Program-made: the position numbers and the translations under genes | Shown: in pieces, positions 7,536 to 15,798 of the stretch | Position numbering within the stretch: position 1 is the stretch's first letter | How the letters are laid out: each line of letters starts with the position of its first letter | The notes under the pieces: generated by a model | Databases searched by the model: none | Seen by the model: the letters and a program-made list of their open reading frames with translations, nothing else | Told to the model about the DNA's origin: nothing | NCBI GenBank assembly: GCA_905216025.1 | Contig: CAJMSE010000024.1 | Coordinates: forward strand, 1-52,348 | DNA: 52,348 nt | DNA from: an uncultured bacterium | GTDB lineage: Bacteria > Bacteroidota > Bacteroidia > Bacteroidales > Bacteroidaceae | Direction of reading: 5' to 3'

Positions 7536-8885
7536 TTATGTCTTTGAGGGTTGTCCGTTTGTTTGGCAGAGCGCTGTCAGCTCGTCCATCCATCCTGCCA
7601 ACGGTGCCGGACAGCTGAGCATGCCGCCGTTATACTGCATGTTGAGCATGGAGAAGCGGATGCGCAGCGCTGGGCTGTACTTGCTGTTGTATACCGACAG
7701 GCTCCTGCCGTTGATGTTGTCTTCCGCCTTCACCTCTATGGGTATGATGCCGTCGCCTTTCTGTACGACGAACTCCACCTCCGCCTTGCCTTCCGATGTC
7801 CAGTAGTAAGGCGCGTGCCCGTCCGTCAGCGGCATCAGCGCCTGCAGCACGGCGTTCTCCGCCATGGCCCCCTTGAACTCGGTGTAGTTTGCCGTCGGGT
7901 CCATTATCACCGTCGCCGGCAGGCGCGCCAGGCGCCGCAGCAGTCCACAGTCGCAGGCATAAACCTTGAAGGCGTCTTTCTCCTCGTAGGCCGAAACGGG
8001 AATTCCCGGCTTGCTGATGCTATATATGATATGTATCATCCCGGCGTCTTCGAGCCACATCATGGCGTCTTCGTAGTCCTTGGAACGTGCCCCCGACTTG
8101 ATGACCTTATATATAAACTTACGGTTTTCCTTTGCGAGCTGGGCCGGAAGAGAGTGCCACAGCGAGTGGATGCGCGGTATCTCGCGGGGCTCCGCATACT
8201 TTGCGAAGTCCAGTTCGTAAAGGTCGAGGATGTTCTGCTGCACGCTCTCGACCTCCCCGATGCCCTTGTCTTCGAGCATGGCGACCACCGCTTCCGGCAT
8301 GCCGCCGCATATCTGGTAGCGCCGGTACTCGGTGCGGAGCTTGTTCATGACGATTTCCGGCAGGTGGCCTATCTCTCCGAGGCCGTCGATGTAGGCCGCA
8401 GTCTTGGGGTCGCTTGCGCCTAAGAACTCCCTGAAGGTGATGGGGTACATCCTTATTATGCTCACCTTGCCCACCGGGACGGCCATCCGCCGCCGCCTCA
8501 CGGCCACGCCCAAAAGCGAGCCGGCCGCGATGATGTGATACTGCGGGGCATCCTCGCAGAAATACTTGAGGCTGTTGAGAGCCTCCTCGCACTCCTGAAT
8601 CTCGTCGAAGATGATGAGCGTCTTGCCGGCCGTGATGGGCTCGTCGCAGTAGAGGGCCAGCTCCTTTATGATCCTGTCGGGCGACTTCGTGGCCTGAAAC
8701 ACCGCCTTGAGCTCGGGCTGGCGGTCGAAGTCGAACTTCACGCAGTATTCGAAACACTCGCTGCCGAACTTCTCCATCACCCATGTCTTCCCTATCTGGC
8801 GTGCCCCTTTGAGCAGCACAGGCTTCCTGTCCGGGCTGTCTTTCCAGATTTTCAATAGCCTTGTTATGTCACGTTCTATCTGCAT
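7536..8885 (-). CDS. AAA-type ATPase with DUF4143 domain
   Basis: 449 aa. Walker A is GARQIGKT (27-34) and Walker B is LIIFDEIQ (about 90-97), both in an AAA_14 domain. An arginine-rich segment (VAVRRRRM, about 155) follows. The C-terminal half contains the DUF4143 region with a PD-(D/E)xK-like end, where EVEFVVQKGDGIIPIEVKA supplies the E...E-x-K pattern. The family is very common in Bacteroidetes as scattered accessory genes, and its biological role is not established. It has its own -7 element upstream and runs directly into the GT4 gene. No toxin, restriction or phage neighbour explains it. Confidence 0.9.
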   Translation of the reverse strand: MQIERDITRLLKIWKDSPDRKPVLLKGARQIGKTWVMEKFGSECFEYCVKFDFDRQPELKAVFQATKSPDRIIKELALYCDEPITAGKTLIIFDEIQECEEALNSLKYFCEDAPQYHIIAAGSLLGVAVRRRRMAVPVGKVSIIRMYPITFREFLGASDPKTAAYIDGLGEIGHLPEIVMNKLRTEYRRYQICGGMPEAVVAMLEDKGIGEVESVQQNILDLYELDFAKYAEPREIPRIHSLWHSLPAQLAKENRKFIYKVIKSGARSKDYEDAMMWLEDAGMIHIIYSISKPGIPVSAYEEKDAFKVYACDCGLLRRLARLPATVIMDPTANYTEFKGAMAENAVLQALMPLTDGHAPYYWTSEGKAEVEFVVQKGDGIIPIEVKAEDNINGRSLSVYNSKYSPALRIRFSMLNMQYNGGMLSCPAPLAGWMDELTALCQTNGQPSKT

Positions 8886-8944
8886 AAAAACACTGTTAAG
8901 TTCCGATTTGTGTATCGGTTCGACACTTTTCGGAAGTTAATAGT

Positions 8945-8953
8945 GCAAAGATA
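8945..8953 (-). promoter_or_regulatory. -7 element for the AAA/DUF4143 gene
   Basis: The reverse strand reads TATCTTTGC, 59 nt before the start codon. A TTTG at 8981-8978 is 24 nt upstream, rather far for a -33 element. Confidence 0.55.
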
Positions 8954-8988
8954 CGGTTTTCTTTCCGTTCCCGCAATCAAATGGCGGT

Positions 8989-9018
8989 AAAAAAACAGGC
9001 GCCCGCAGGCGCCTGTTT
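8989..9018 (-). terminator. Rho-independent terminator of the LtaS-like gene
   Basis: An 11-bp perfect GC-rich stem (AAACAGGCGCC) with a 4-nt loop, followed on the reverse strand by seven T residues. It sits immediately after the stop codon at 9019. Confidence 0.9.
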
Positions 9019-10848
9019 CTATCTGTTTCCGATGTCGTCGTAGAGGGTCTGCACGATGGCCTTGGCCTTCTCCGTGCGGCTGCCGGCGTTGCCGTCGCGC
9101 GTGTCTTCGATGGCGCGGCCGGCGTTGATGTCGTATACCGTGTGTCCCGTGCTGTCGGCAAAGCCGATGTATCCCGTGCGGCTGAAGAAGGCGAAGGGGT
9201 ATGTATATGCCGGGCTGAACACGTCGCGGCTGAGGCTGTAGCCGCCGTGGGCGATGCGCAGCTGGCCGAGCAGCGTGGCGGCAAGGTCGCTCTGGTTCAT
9301 TATGGTGCTCACGCGGCGCGGCGCCTTCACGGCCCCGCCTATCCACAGCATGGTGTTGCGGTGGTGCTGCTCGTGCGTGATGCCTTCCGGATAGATGTAT
9401 CCGTGGTCGGGAATGCAGACGATGAGCAGGTCGCGCCATGCGTCGGTCTTCCTGATGCGGTCTACGAAGCGGCCGAGGCAGGCGTCGGTGAAGGCGAAAG
9501 CGTTGGGAATCTTCTCCTTCAGGCGGCTGTAAGGCACCTCGAAGGGCTCGTGGCTGCTCAGCGTGAGGAAGCCGATGTGCCACGGCACGTGCTTCTGCGA
9601 GGCAATCATCGTGCAGAGGCGGTCGAACGTCACGTCGTCGTTGGCTCCCCACGGGTTGTCTTTCCGCTCGTCGGCGGTGAAGTCGTCGTCCTTGATGATG
9701 GTGGCATATCCACCCGTGCGGAGATAGCTCTGCATGTTGGTGAAGTTGATGTCGCCCCCGTAGAGGAACGAGCAGGCGTAGCCCTCGCCGGTCAGCGTGC
9801 GCGCTATGCACGGCAGCGTGCGGCTCTTCACCGGCATCTTCATCAGCGACACGGTGGGCGGGGCGGGGTAGCCGCTCAGTGCCGACAGCACGCCGCGGTC
9901 TGTGCGGAAGCTGTTTGAGTAGCAGCGGTCGAAGAATATGCCCTCGCCGGCCAGCCGGTTGTAGCACGGGGTGATGTCGGCACGCCCTCCCGAGGCCGCC
10001 ACGGTCTGCCCGCCGAAGCTCTCGAGCAGTATTATGACGATGTTGGGGCGCGTCGTGGTGAGCAGCCGGGTGGTGTCGGCGGCGGTGTCGGGGTAGAGGC
10101 CGCCGAAGATGCGTGCGCGCCCGGGTTCGTCGAGGTAGTTGAACTCGTCGGCATAGTTCTCCGTCTTGCCCAGCGAGTAGAGCAGGCTGAACATCGGGTT
10201 TACGGCCGAGTGGTTCAGATATTCGTCCTCGCTATAATATACCTTGCCGATGTTTGCCGTCGACTCGCTCAGTCCGCCGCGTATCGAGACGGCCAGCGGT
10301 CCGGCTATGAGCAGTGTCACGGCCGCCGCCGCGGCGCGCGCCTTGCCGCCCGCTATGGGGCGGAGCACAGCCGGGGTGACCCGCCTGAGACAGGCGTAGA
10401 GCCCCCATGCGATGGCGGCCACGGCCACGGCGCGGCATGCTATGTATCCCGCCGACACGCTGGCCGCCGCTCCGCGGGGCGAGTCGATGTAGTTGAATAT
10501 CATCGCATCGAGCTTGAACTTCCAGAAAGGATAGAGCGACAGGTCGGCCACGAAGGCGAGACTCACCGCGAGAGCCGCCACCGCATAGTATGCCGAGAGC
10601 CAACGCCGCAGCCTCACCGGCACCGTGGCGAGGCACGACACCGCCACCGCGAGCAGCGGCAGGGCGACGAGGTAGCCCGTTATCGGAATGTCGAGCATCA
10701 GTGCGTTCACCGTCACGTCGAGTGCATCCGCCGCTCCGTACCGGGCGCCCGCCGGGGCGTTGACAAACAGGAATACAGGCTTCTGCACGGCGAAGGCCGC
10801 CAGGAGCAACACGTAGAGAGACGAAAGGAATGTCAGTCGCTGTTTCAT
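9019..10848 (-). CDS. LTA synthase family membrane phospho-transferase / sulfatase-fold protein
   Basis: 609 aa from the ATG at 10848. A longer frame to 10965 is rejected because the -7 element at 10869-10877 lies inside it. The N-terminal half has about five membrane spans. The periplasmic C-terminal half is an alkaline-phosphatase/sulfatase fold with IILLESFGG (metal Glu), a candidate nucleophile Thr in FRTDRG, and IPDHGYIYPEG...HEQHH as metal ligands. LtaS/MdoB-like enzymes move phosphoglycerol or phosphoethanolamine from phospholipid to glycans. In this Gram-negative setting the acceptor is probably an envelope glycan, which is inference. It stands alone between its own promoter and terminator, divergent from the LPS-core-like operon. 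Confidence 0.9.
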   Translation of the reverse strand: MKQRLTFLSSLYVLLLAAFAVQKPVFLFVNAPAGARYGAADALDVTVNALMLDIPITGYLVALPLLAVAVSCLATVPVRLRRWLSAYYAVAALAVSLAFVADLSLYPFWKFKLDAMIFNYIDSPRGAAASVSAGYIACRAVAVAAIAWGLYACLRRVTPAVLRPIAGGKARAAAAAVTLLIAGPLAVSIRGGLSESTANIGKVYYSEDEYLNHSAVNPMFSLLYSLGKTENYADEFNYLDEPGRARIFGGLYPDTAADTTRLLTTTRPNIVIILLESFGGQTVAASGGRADITPCYNRLAGEGIFFDRCYSNSFRTDRGVLSALSGYPAPPTVSLMKMPVKSRTLPCIARTLTGEGYACSFLYGGDINFTNMQSYLRTGGYATIIKDDDFTADERKDNPWGANDDVTFDRLCTMIASQKHVPWHIGFLTLSSHEPFEVPYSRLKEKIPNAFAFTDACLGRFVDRIRKTDAWRDLLIVCIPDHGYIYPEGITHEQHHRNTMLWIGGAVKAPRRVSTIMNQSDLAATLLGQLRIAHGGYSLSRDVFSPAYTYPFAFFSRTGYIGFADSTGHTVYDINAGRAIEDTRDGNAGSRTEKAKAIVQTLYDDIGNR

Positions 10849-10868
10849 CCGCAGTTGTTTTGTTTGCC

Positions 10869-10877
10869 GCAAAAGTA
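10869..10877 (-). promoter_or_regulatory. -7 element for the LtaS-like gene
   Basis: The reverse strand reads TACTTTTGC, 20 nt before ATG 10848, so the leader must be very short. Confidence 0.65.
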
Positions 10878-10953
10878 GGAATAAAATCCGAATATACGGC
10901 CGTGAAGCGCGAAAAATCGTCGCGTGGCACTCTCCGCAGCATCTTCTCGGCGT

Positions 10954-11038
10954 GTTACGTGCCACGCGTCACACTGTTACGTGCCACGCGTCACACTGTT
11001 ACGTGCCACACGTCACACTGTTACCTGCGGCACGTAAC
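10954..11038. repeat. Four tandem 19-bp palindromes, 22-nt period
   Basis: Units start at 10954, 10976, 10998 and 11020. Each resembles GTTACGTGCCACGCGTCAC plus 3 nt, and the last ends CACGTAAC. An equivalent four-unit array lies at 32597-32681. Confidence 0.85.
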
Positions 11039-11115
11039 GCCTGCGGCGGGTTGTGGATACGTGCCGGCCTGTATGTGGAAAGATGCGGCCGGGTATGATA
11101 AAAATGTGCCGCTTG

Positions 11116-11149
11116 TTTGCGAAAAATACAAAATAATATACTACCTTTG
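11116..11149 (+). promoter_or_regulatory. Promoter of the LPS-core-like operon
   Basis: TTTG at 11116-11119, 22-nt spacer, TACCTTTG at 11142-11149. The first ATG is about 80 nt downstream. Confidence 0.65.
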
Positions 11150-11228
11150 TGCAAACTACGAAAAGAGGAATGCCCGGAGACACACCCGTGAACGTGGGAG
11201 CTGCCGTCGGCAGGCGTCTTGATACGGC

Positions 11229-12005
11229 ATGATTACGGACATGGACATGAACAACAGGATATCGGTGGTCATCAACACCTACAACGCCGAGGCCCATCTG
11301 GCTGAGGTGCTGGAGGCTGTCAAGGATTTCGACGAGACCGTCGTGTGCGACATGGAGAGCACCGACGGCACGCTGGACATTGCCCGCAGCTACGGATGCC
11401 GGATAGTGACATTCCCCAAGGGAGAGCACCGGATATGCGAACCGGCGCGCATGACCGCGATAGGGAGCGCCACGTCGAAGTGGGTGCTGGTGGTCGACGC
11501 CGACGAGATAGTCACCCCGGAGCTCCGCAGATACCTCTACGAGCAAATCGGCCGCCCGGGATGCCCGGCGGGATTCCTTGTCCCGCGGGTGAACATGTGC
11601 ATGGGGCGGTTCATGCGCGACTGGAGCCACGACTACCAGCTGAGGTTCTTCGTGCGCGAGGGCACGGTGTGGCCGCCGGTGATACACTCCGTTCCGAGTG
11701 TGCCGGGAGAGGTCAGGCGCATCCCTACACGCTACGAGCTGCTACATCTCGACGACGGGACGGTGAGGCAGTGGGTGACCAAGATGAACGAATATACAGA
11801 CAACGAGGTAATCAGGAAGCAGGGCCGCGGCTACGGCGCGTGCGCGCTGCTGGGCCGGCCGCTGTGGCGGTTCTTCCGCGCCTACATCGTCAAGGGCGGT
11901 TTCCTGATGGGCCGCCGCGGCCTTATCAACTCGCTGCAGCACGCCATCTATCAGATGATACTTGTATCGAAGATGATGGAAGGACAAATAAGAAAAGAGA
12001 AATGA
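11229..12005 (+). CDS. Glycosyltransferase family 2, WaaE/KdtX-like
   Basis: 258 aa. The GT-A domain shows ISVVINTYN, VCDMESTDGT and VVDADE (about 91-96) as donor/metal motifs. DYQLRFF and the conserved H-x-x-V near 157 resemble the LPS-core GT2 group (WaaE-like beta-glucosyltransferases). Starts at 11229, 11241 and 11247 are all possible; the first is given. It is the first of four genes coupled by tight spacing, sharing an ATGA with the next gene. The other products (GT4, EptA-like, LpxL-like) place it in LPS core/lipid A assembly on the cytoplasmic face. The exact linkage is unknown. Confidence 0.9.
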   Translation: MITDMDMNNRISVVINTYNAEAHLAEVLEAVKDFDETVVCDMESTDGTLDIARSYGCRIVTFPKGEHRICEPARMTAIGSATSKWVLVVDADEIVTPELRRYLYEQIGRPGCPAGFLVPRVNMCMGRFMRDWSHDYQLRFFVREGTVWPPVIHSVPSVPGEVRRIPTRYELLHLDDGTVRQWVTKMNEYTDNEVIRKQGRGYGACALLGRPLWRFFRAYIVKGGFLMGRRGLINSLQHAIYQMILVSKMMEGQIRKEK

Positions 12006-13099
12006 GCATAAAGAAGCACATCATACATCTCGTGTCGAACAGGGAATGGGGCGGCGGAGAGCAGTACGTCTACGACCTGTGCAGCCGGCTGAAGGCCGAC
12101 GGATACAGGATAACGATGTTCACCCGCCAGGTTGAGGCCGTGACGGCGCGCATGGCCGAGCTCGGCGTGCCGATGCACACGATGCCGCTCGGCGGCGCTT
12201 TCGATGCCGTCAGCGCGCTGAGGCTGGCCCGGTTCCTGCGCGGTGCGGGGGAGTGCGTGGTGTGCGCGCATAACTTCAAGGATGCCTTCACCGCCGTATA
12301 CGCCCGTCTGCTGTCGGGCAACGGCAGCGTCAGGGTCGTCGTGACGCGCCATCTGGTGCGCCGCGGCAAGAACACCGCGCTGCACCGGTGGATGTACCGC
12401 CATGCAGACAGGATAATATTCGACTCCGAGCTGTCACGCGACGAGTTTGCCGCGGGCTGCCCCGAGGCTGCTGAAGGCGACCGCCTGCGCGTGGTGCCGA
12501 TAGGGATAATGGTGCCGGAAGATATCCGGCCGGTAGACCTGAGGCAGGAGCTGGGCATACCGAAGGGCAGCGTTACGGCGATGTTCCACGGCCGTCTCGA
12601 TGCCGAGAAAGGTCTCGACGTGCTCGTCGAGGCCATGGCGATGCTGAAAGATACAACAATACACCTTATATTAATAGGCTCGGGCAGCGATGCCTACGTG
12701 GAGAACCTGAAGCGGAAGATTGCCGCCCTCGGACTGGAGGGCAGGATACGCTTCGCCGGTTTCCGCCGTCCGGTGCTGCCGTGCCTCGGCAGCTGCGACT
12801 TCGGACTGCTGCCGTCGATAGTGCGCGAGGGCTATCCGCTGTCGCCGATGGAGTATATGTCGCAGGGCCGCTGCGTGATAGCGACGGACAACGGCGGGCA
12901 GAAGGAATATCTGACCGACGGTGTCAACGCGCTGCTCGTGAAGCCGGGCGATGCCGGGGCGCTGGCCCGCAGCATGAAGAGGCTGGCAACCGACGCCGCA
13001 CTGCGCGACCGCCTGAGCCGCAGGGCGCTGGCCGACTACAGGGAAAAGATGAGTTACGACAGTTTCATACAACGCATAGAGGATTCTTATGAGCATTGA
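12002..13099 (+). CDS. Glycosyltransferase family 4 (LPS core type)
   Basis: 365 aa from ATG 12002, which overlaps the previous stop as ATGA; the longer frame upstream is discarded. N-terminal EWGGGEQYVYDL is the glycine-rich acceptor-domain motif of GT4. MFHGRLDAEKGLD (about 194-206) begins the donor domain, and REGYPLSPMEYMSQG holds the E-x7-E-like catalytic stretch (here RE-GYPLSPME). It is a predicted cytoplasmic GT-B enzyme adding a sugar to the LPS core or a related lipid-linked glycan. Its 3' end overlaps the EptA-like gene by 11 nt, indicating translational coupling. Confidence 0.9.
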   Translation: MSIKKHIIHLVSNREWGGGEQYVYDLCSRLKADGYRITMFTRQVEAVTARMAELGVPMHTMPLGGAFDAVSALRLARFLRGAGECVVCAHNFKDAFTAVYARLLSGNGSVRVVVTRHLVRRGKNTALHRWMYRHADRIIFDSELSRDEFAAGCPEAAEGDRLRVVPIGIMVPEDIRPVDLRQELGIPKGSVTAMFHGRLDAEKGLDVLVEAMAMLKDTTIHLILIGSGSDAYVENLKRKIAALGLEGRIRFAGFRRPVLPCLGSCDFGLLPSIVREGYPLSPMEYMSQGRCVIATDNGGQKEYLTDGVNALLVKPGDAGALARSMKRLATDAALRDRLSRRALADYREKMSYDSFIQRIEDSYEH

Positions 13100-14870
13100 C
13101 ATCATCACGATGATGAGCATCGCGGGCGGACTGCTGATGTGGGCAGTGGCGTTCGCGATATACATGCTGTGCAACAAGGGGTTGTCGCACATAGCGCGCG
13201 GACAGCAGTTCAGGCGCTACATGCTGGCCTCGGCGTGCGCCATGGTGCCGGCGGCGGCGACGCGCCTGGACCTGATGCAGCCCGCCGTGCTGATGGCGCT
13301 GGCCACCTCAGTGGCGTGGATGGTCACCTACCCGCTGCTTTACCACCTGACAAACAGGCGCTCGGCAACGGGCTACGACCACCAGATAGACATCGCTTTC
13401 GGCATCTACATGTTCGGCATGCTCACCGGGCTGCTCGCCATCCTGCCGTCTCCGGCAGCGGTGTGGCCGTTCGAATATCTGCTGATAATGATTCCGCTGG
13501 CCCACTGGGTCTACTATATCGTGTGCAAGAGCTGCATCAATGTCAGCGGGATGAAGATGCTTCAGGAGACCCACTACAACGAGATTATCGAGTTTCTGCG
13601 CTCTTACCATCCGCTGAAGGTGGCCGCCGTGGCCGTGGCCGTGGCGGCGGTGGGTGCCGTGTGGATGGCCGCGAACGTCTGCTCCGGTTTCCATGGCGGC
13701 ACGGGCGGCTGGCCCGGCCGGGCCGTGGCGGCTGCCGCCACACTGTTCATGGCTGTTTATATGTTCAAGCCGGGCCACGGCCTGTTCGTGCGCACCGGCC
13801 TGTGCGGGCTCTATAAGGCGGTGAAGGAATATGTGAGGAGCAACAGCAGCTATGCCGCCGACGTGCAGAAGCGCATGGCCGGACTGGAGGCCGGCCTGCT
13901 CCGGGCGGCGGGAGACAGGCCGTCGACCGTGATGCTGGTGATCGGCGAGTCGGCCTCGCGCGACTTCATGAGCGCATTCACCGACATGCCGGTGGACACC
14001 ACGCCGTGGATGCGGGCCATGAAGGAGGACAGGGAGCACTGCATACTCTTCCCGAACGCCTACAGCTGCGACGTGCAGACCGTGCCCACGCTCGAGAAGG
14101 CGCTCACGGAGTGCAACCAGTATGACGGCGGACAGTTTCACACGTCGTGCTCGATAGTGGACGTCGCCCACAAGCTGGGCTGGCGCGTGCACTGGTACAG
14201 CAACCAGGGACACCTCGGGGCGGCCGACACTCCCATAACGCTTGTGGCCGAAACGGCCGACGTGGCGAAGTGGACGAACCAGGAACTGAACCGCGTGCAG
14301 TATGACGAGAGCCTCATTGAGTTTCTCGACGAGGTGGACCCGGCGGTCAACAACCTTGTCGTGCTGCACCTGAAGGGAAGTCACTTCAACTTCGATAACA
14401 GGTTTCCGAAGGCCATGAGGCAGTGGGGAAAGGCCGGAGATGACGACGATATCGTGAGCTATAACAACTCTATATACTATACAGACACCATCCTTCGCCG
14501 CTTCTTCGACTACGGCCGCAGCCGGCTGAACATGCAGGCGATGATATATTTCTCCGACCATGGCTGCGTGCCCGACCGTCACCGGCTGCCAAACTTCGGC
14601 GGCTTCGGCGACACCCGCATCCCGCTGATGGTGTGGATGGCCGACGAATATATAGAGAAGCATCCCGACCGGGCAGGGGCCCTGCGCGCCAACAGCGGCC
14701 GCTACTGGACCAACGACCTTGCCTACGACCTCGTCTGCGGCATCATGGACATACGCAGCAACCGTTTCAACGAGTATAACTCGCTTGCATCGTGCGGCTA
14801 CCGCTATACGCGCGACATGCTTTTCACCATGAGCGGACAGATCCGGATATCAGACGATAACAAACAATAG
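13089..14870 (+). CDS. EptA/CptA-like phosphoethanolamine transferase
   Basis: 593 aa. About five membrane spans lie in residues 5-240. The periplasmic sulfatase-fold domain has VIGESASRDF, with metal ligand E287 and S288 at the nucleophile position where EptA has threonine. It also has HLKGSHFNFDNRFP, matching the HxxGSHGP-type motif, and YFSDHG with D490/H491 as metal ligands. Such enzymes transfer phosphoethanolamine from phosphatidylethanolamine to lipid A or core sugars, changing surface charge. The gene overlaps the upstream GT4 gene and is followed after 4 nt by a lipid A-type acyltransferase gene, which supports an LPS target. Regulation is not visible. Confidence 0.9.
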   Translation: MSIDIITMMSIAGGLLMWAVAFAIYMLCNKGLSHIARGQQFRRYMLASACAMVPAAATRLDLMQPAVLMALATSVAWMVTYPLLYHLTNRRSATGYDHQIDIAFGIYMFGMLTGLLAILPSPAAVWPFEYLLIMIPLAHWVYYIVCKSCINVSGMKMLQETHYNEIIEFLRSYHPLKVAAVAVAVAAVGAVWMAANVCSGFHGGTGGWPGRAVAAAATLFMAVYMFKPGHGLFVRTGLCGLYKAVKEYVRSNSSYAADVQKRMAGLEAGLLRAAGDRPSTVMLVIGESASRDFMSAFTDMPVDTTPWMRAMKEDREHCILFPNAYSCDVQTVPTLEKALTECNQYDGGQFHTSCSIVDVAHKLGWRVHWYSNQGHLGAADTPITLVAETADVAKWTNQELNRVQYDESLIEFLDEVDPAVNNLVVLHLKGSHFNFDNRFPKAMRQWGKAGDDDDIVSYNNSIYYTDTILRRFFDYGRSRLNMQAMIYFSDHGCVPDRHRLPNFGGFGDTRIPLMVWMADEYIEKHPDRAGALRANSGRYWTNDLAYDLVCGIMDIRSNRFNEYNSLASCGYRYTRDMLFTMSGQIRISDDNKQ

Positions 14871-14874
14871 ATAT

Positions 14875-15798
14875 ATGAAAGCAGCCTATCACATTATATA
14901 TAGTATATGGTACGTGTTGTCACTGCTTCCCATGCGGGTGCACTATGTGTTCAGCGACATGCTCTTCTTCTTCGTGTTCCATGTGCTGCACTACCGCCGC
15001 CGCACGGTGTGGGTGAACCTGGTGACGTCGTTTCCCGAGAAGCCGGAGGAGGAACTGCTCAATATCGAGCGCAGCTTCTACCGCTGGTTCTGCGACTATA
15101 TTGCCGAGACGGTGAAGCTGCTGACGATAAGCCGCAGTGAGATAAGGCGGCGTATGGTGTTCAAGAATCCCGAGGTGATAGACCGGTGCGTCGCCGAGGG
15201 GCAGTCGTGCGCGGTGTATCTGGGTCACTACTGCAACTGGGAACTCGTCACGTCGCTGCCGCTTTGGGTGAGCGACAGGGCGCAATGCGGGCAGATATAC
15301 CATCCGCTCGAGAACAGGCAGTTTGACAAATTGTTCCTCCGTCTGCGCCAGCGGCTCGGTGCTGTGTGCATACCGATGCAGGAAACGCTGCGCAAGATAG
15401 TGGAGTATAATCGTGAGGGCCGGCCCGTGGTCATCGGATATATCAGCGATCAGGTGCCGTTCTGGTGGAACATGCACCACTGGTGCGACTTCCTGCACCA
15501 CGACACGCCGGTGCTCAGCGGCACGGAGCGCATCGCCCGCAAGCTGGATCACGCCGTGTTCTATCTCGAGGTGAACCGCGTGGCCCGCGGCAGGTATGAG
15601 GCTGAGTTCCGTCCGATAACCCGTGCGCCCCGCGAGATGGCCGAATACGAGATTACCGACATCTACTTCCGCATGCTGGAGGAGACGATAAGGCGCAATC
15701 CTGAATACTGGCTGTGGACGCACAAGCGCTGGAAGCGCACGCGCGAGAAGTTCAACCTGCGCTTTGAGGTCATCGACGGGAAGATAAGGGAGAAATAG
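14875..15798 (+). CDS. Lysophospholipid/lipid A acyltransferase, LpxL/HtrB-like
   Basis: 307 aa. The N-terminal membrane anchor is about residues 5-35. The catalytic H-x4-E motif is GHYCNWE with H118 and E123. SDQVPF (about 197-202) and a basic C-terminus with THKRWK, common in late lipid A acyltransferases, follow. It should add a secondary acyl chain to a lipid A precursor at the inner membrane. It is the last gene of the four-gene operon. Its 3' end overlaps by 29 nt the 3' end of the convergent LtaS-like gene, so there is no room for a separate terminator. LpxL versus a related aminoacyl-lipid acyltransferase cannot be distinguished here. Confidence 0.92.
   Translation: MKAAYHIIYSIWYVLSLLPMRVHYVFSDMLFFFVFHVLHYRRRTVWVNLVTSFPEKPEEELLNIERSFYRWFCDYIAETVKLLTISRSEIRRRMVFKNPEVIDRCVAEGQSCAVYLGHYCNWELVTSLPLWVSDRAQCGQIYHPLENRQFDKLFLRLRQRLGAVCIPMQETLRKIVEYNREGRPVVIGYISDQVPFWWNMHHWCDFLHHDTPVLSGTERIARKLDHAVFYLEVNRVARGRYEAEFRPITRAPREMAEYEITDIYFRMLEETIRRNPEYWLWTHKRWKRTREKFNLRFEVIDGKIREK

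Larger units (their letters stand above)
10849..11228. other. Divergent intergenic region
   Basis: The region carries the LtaS-like promoter on the left, the palindrome array (10954-11038) in the middle and the GT2 promoter (11116-11149) on the right. No gene is seen. Confidence 0.7.

Noticed and set aside
10849..10965. 39-codon upstream extension of the LtaS-like gene
   Set aside because: The -7 element TACTTTTGC lies inside it and the signal/membrane start is at 10848.
10954..11038. CRISPR array
   Set aside because: Units are 19-bp palindromes with 3-nt spacers, far too short, and there are no cas genes. The same applies to 32597-32681.
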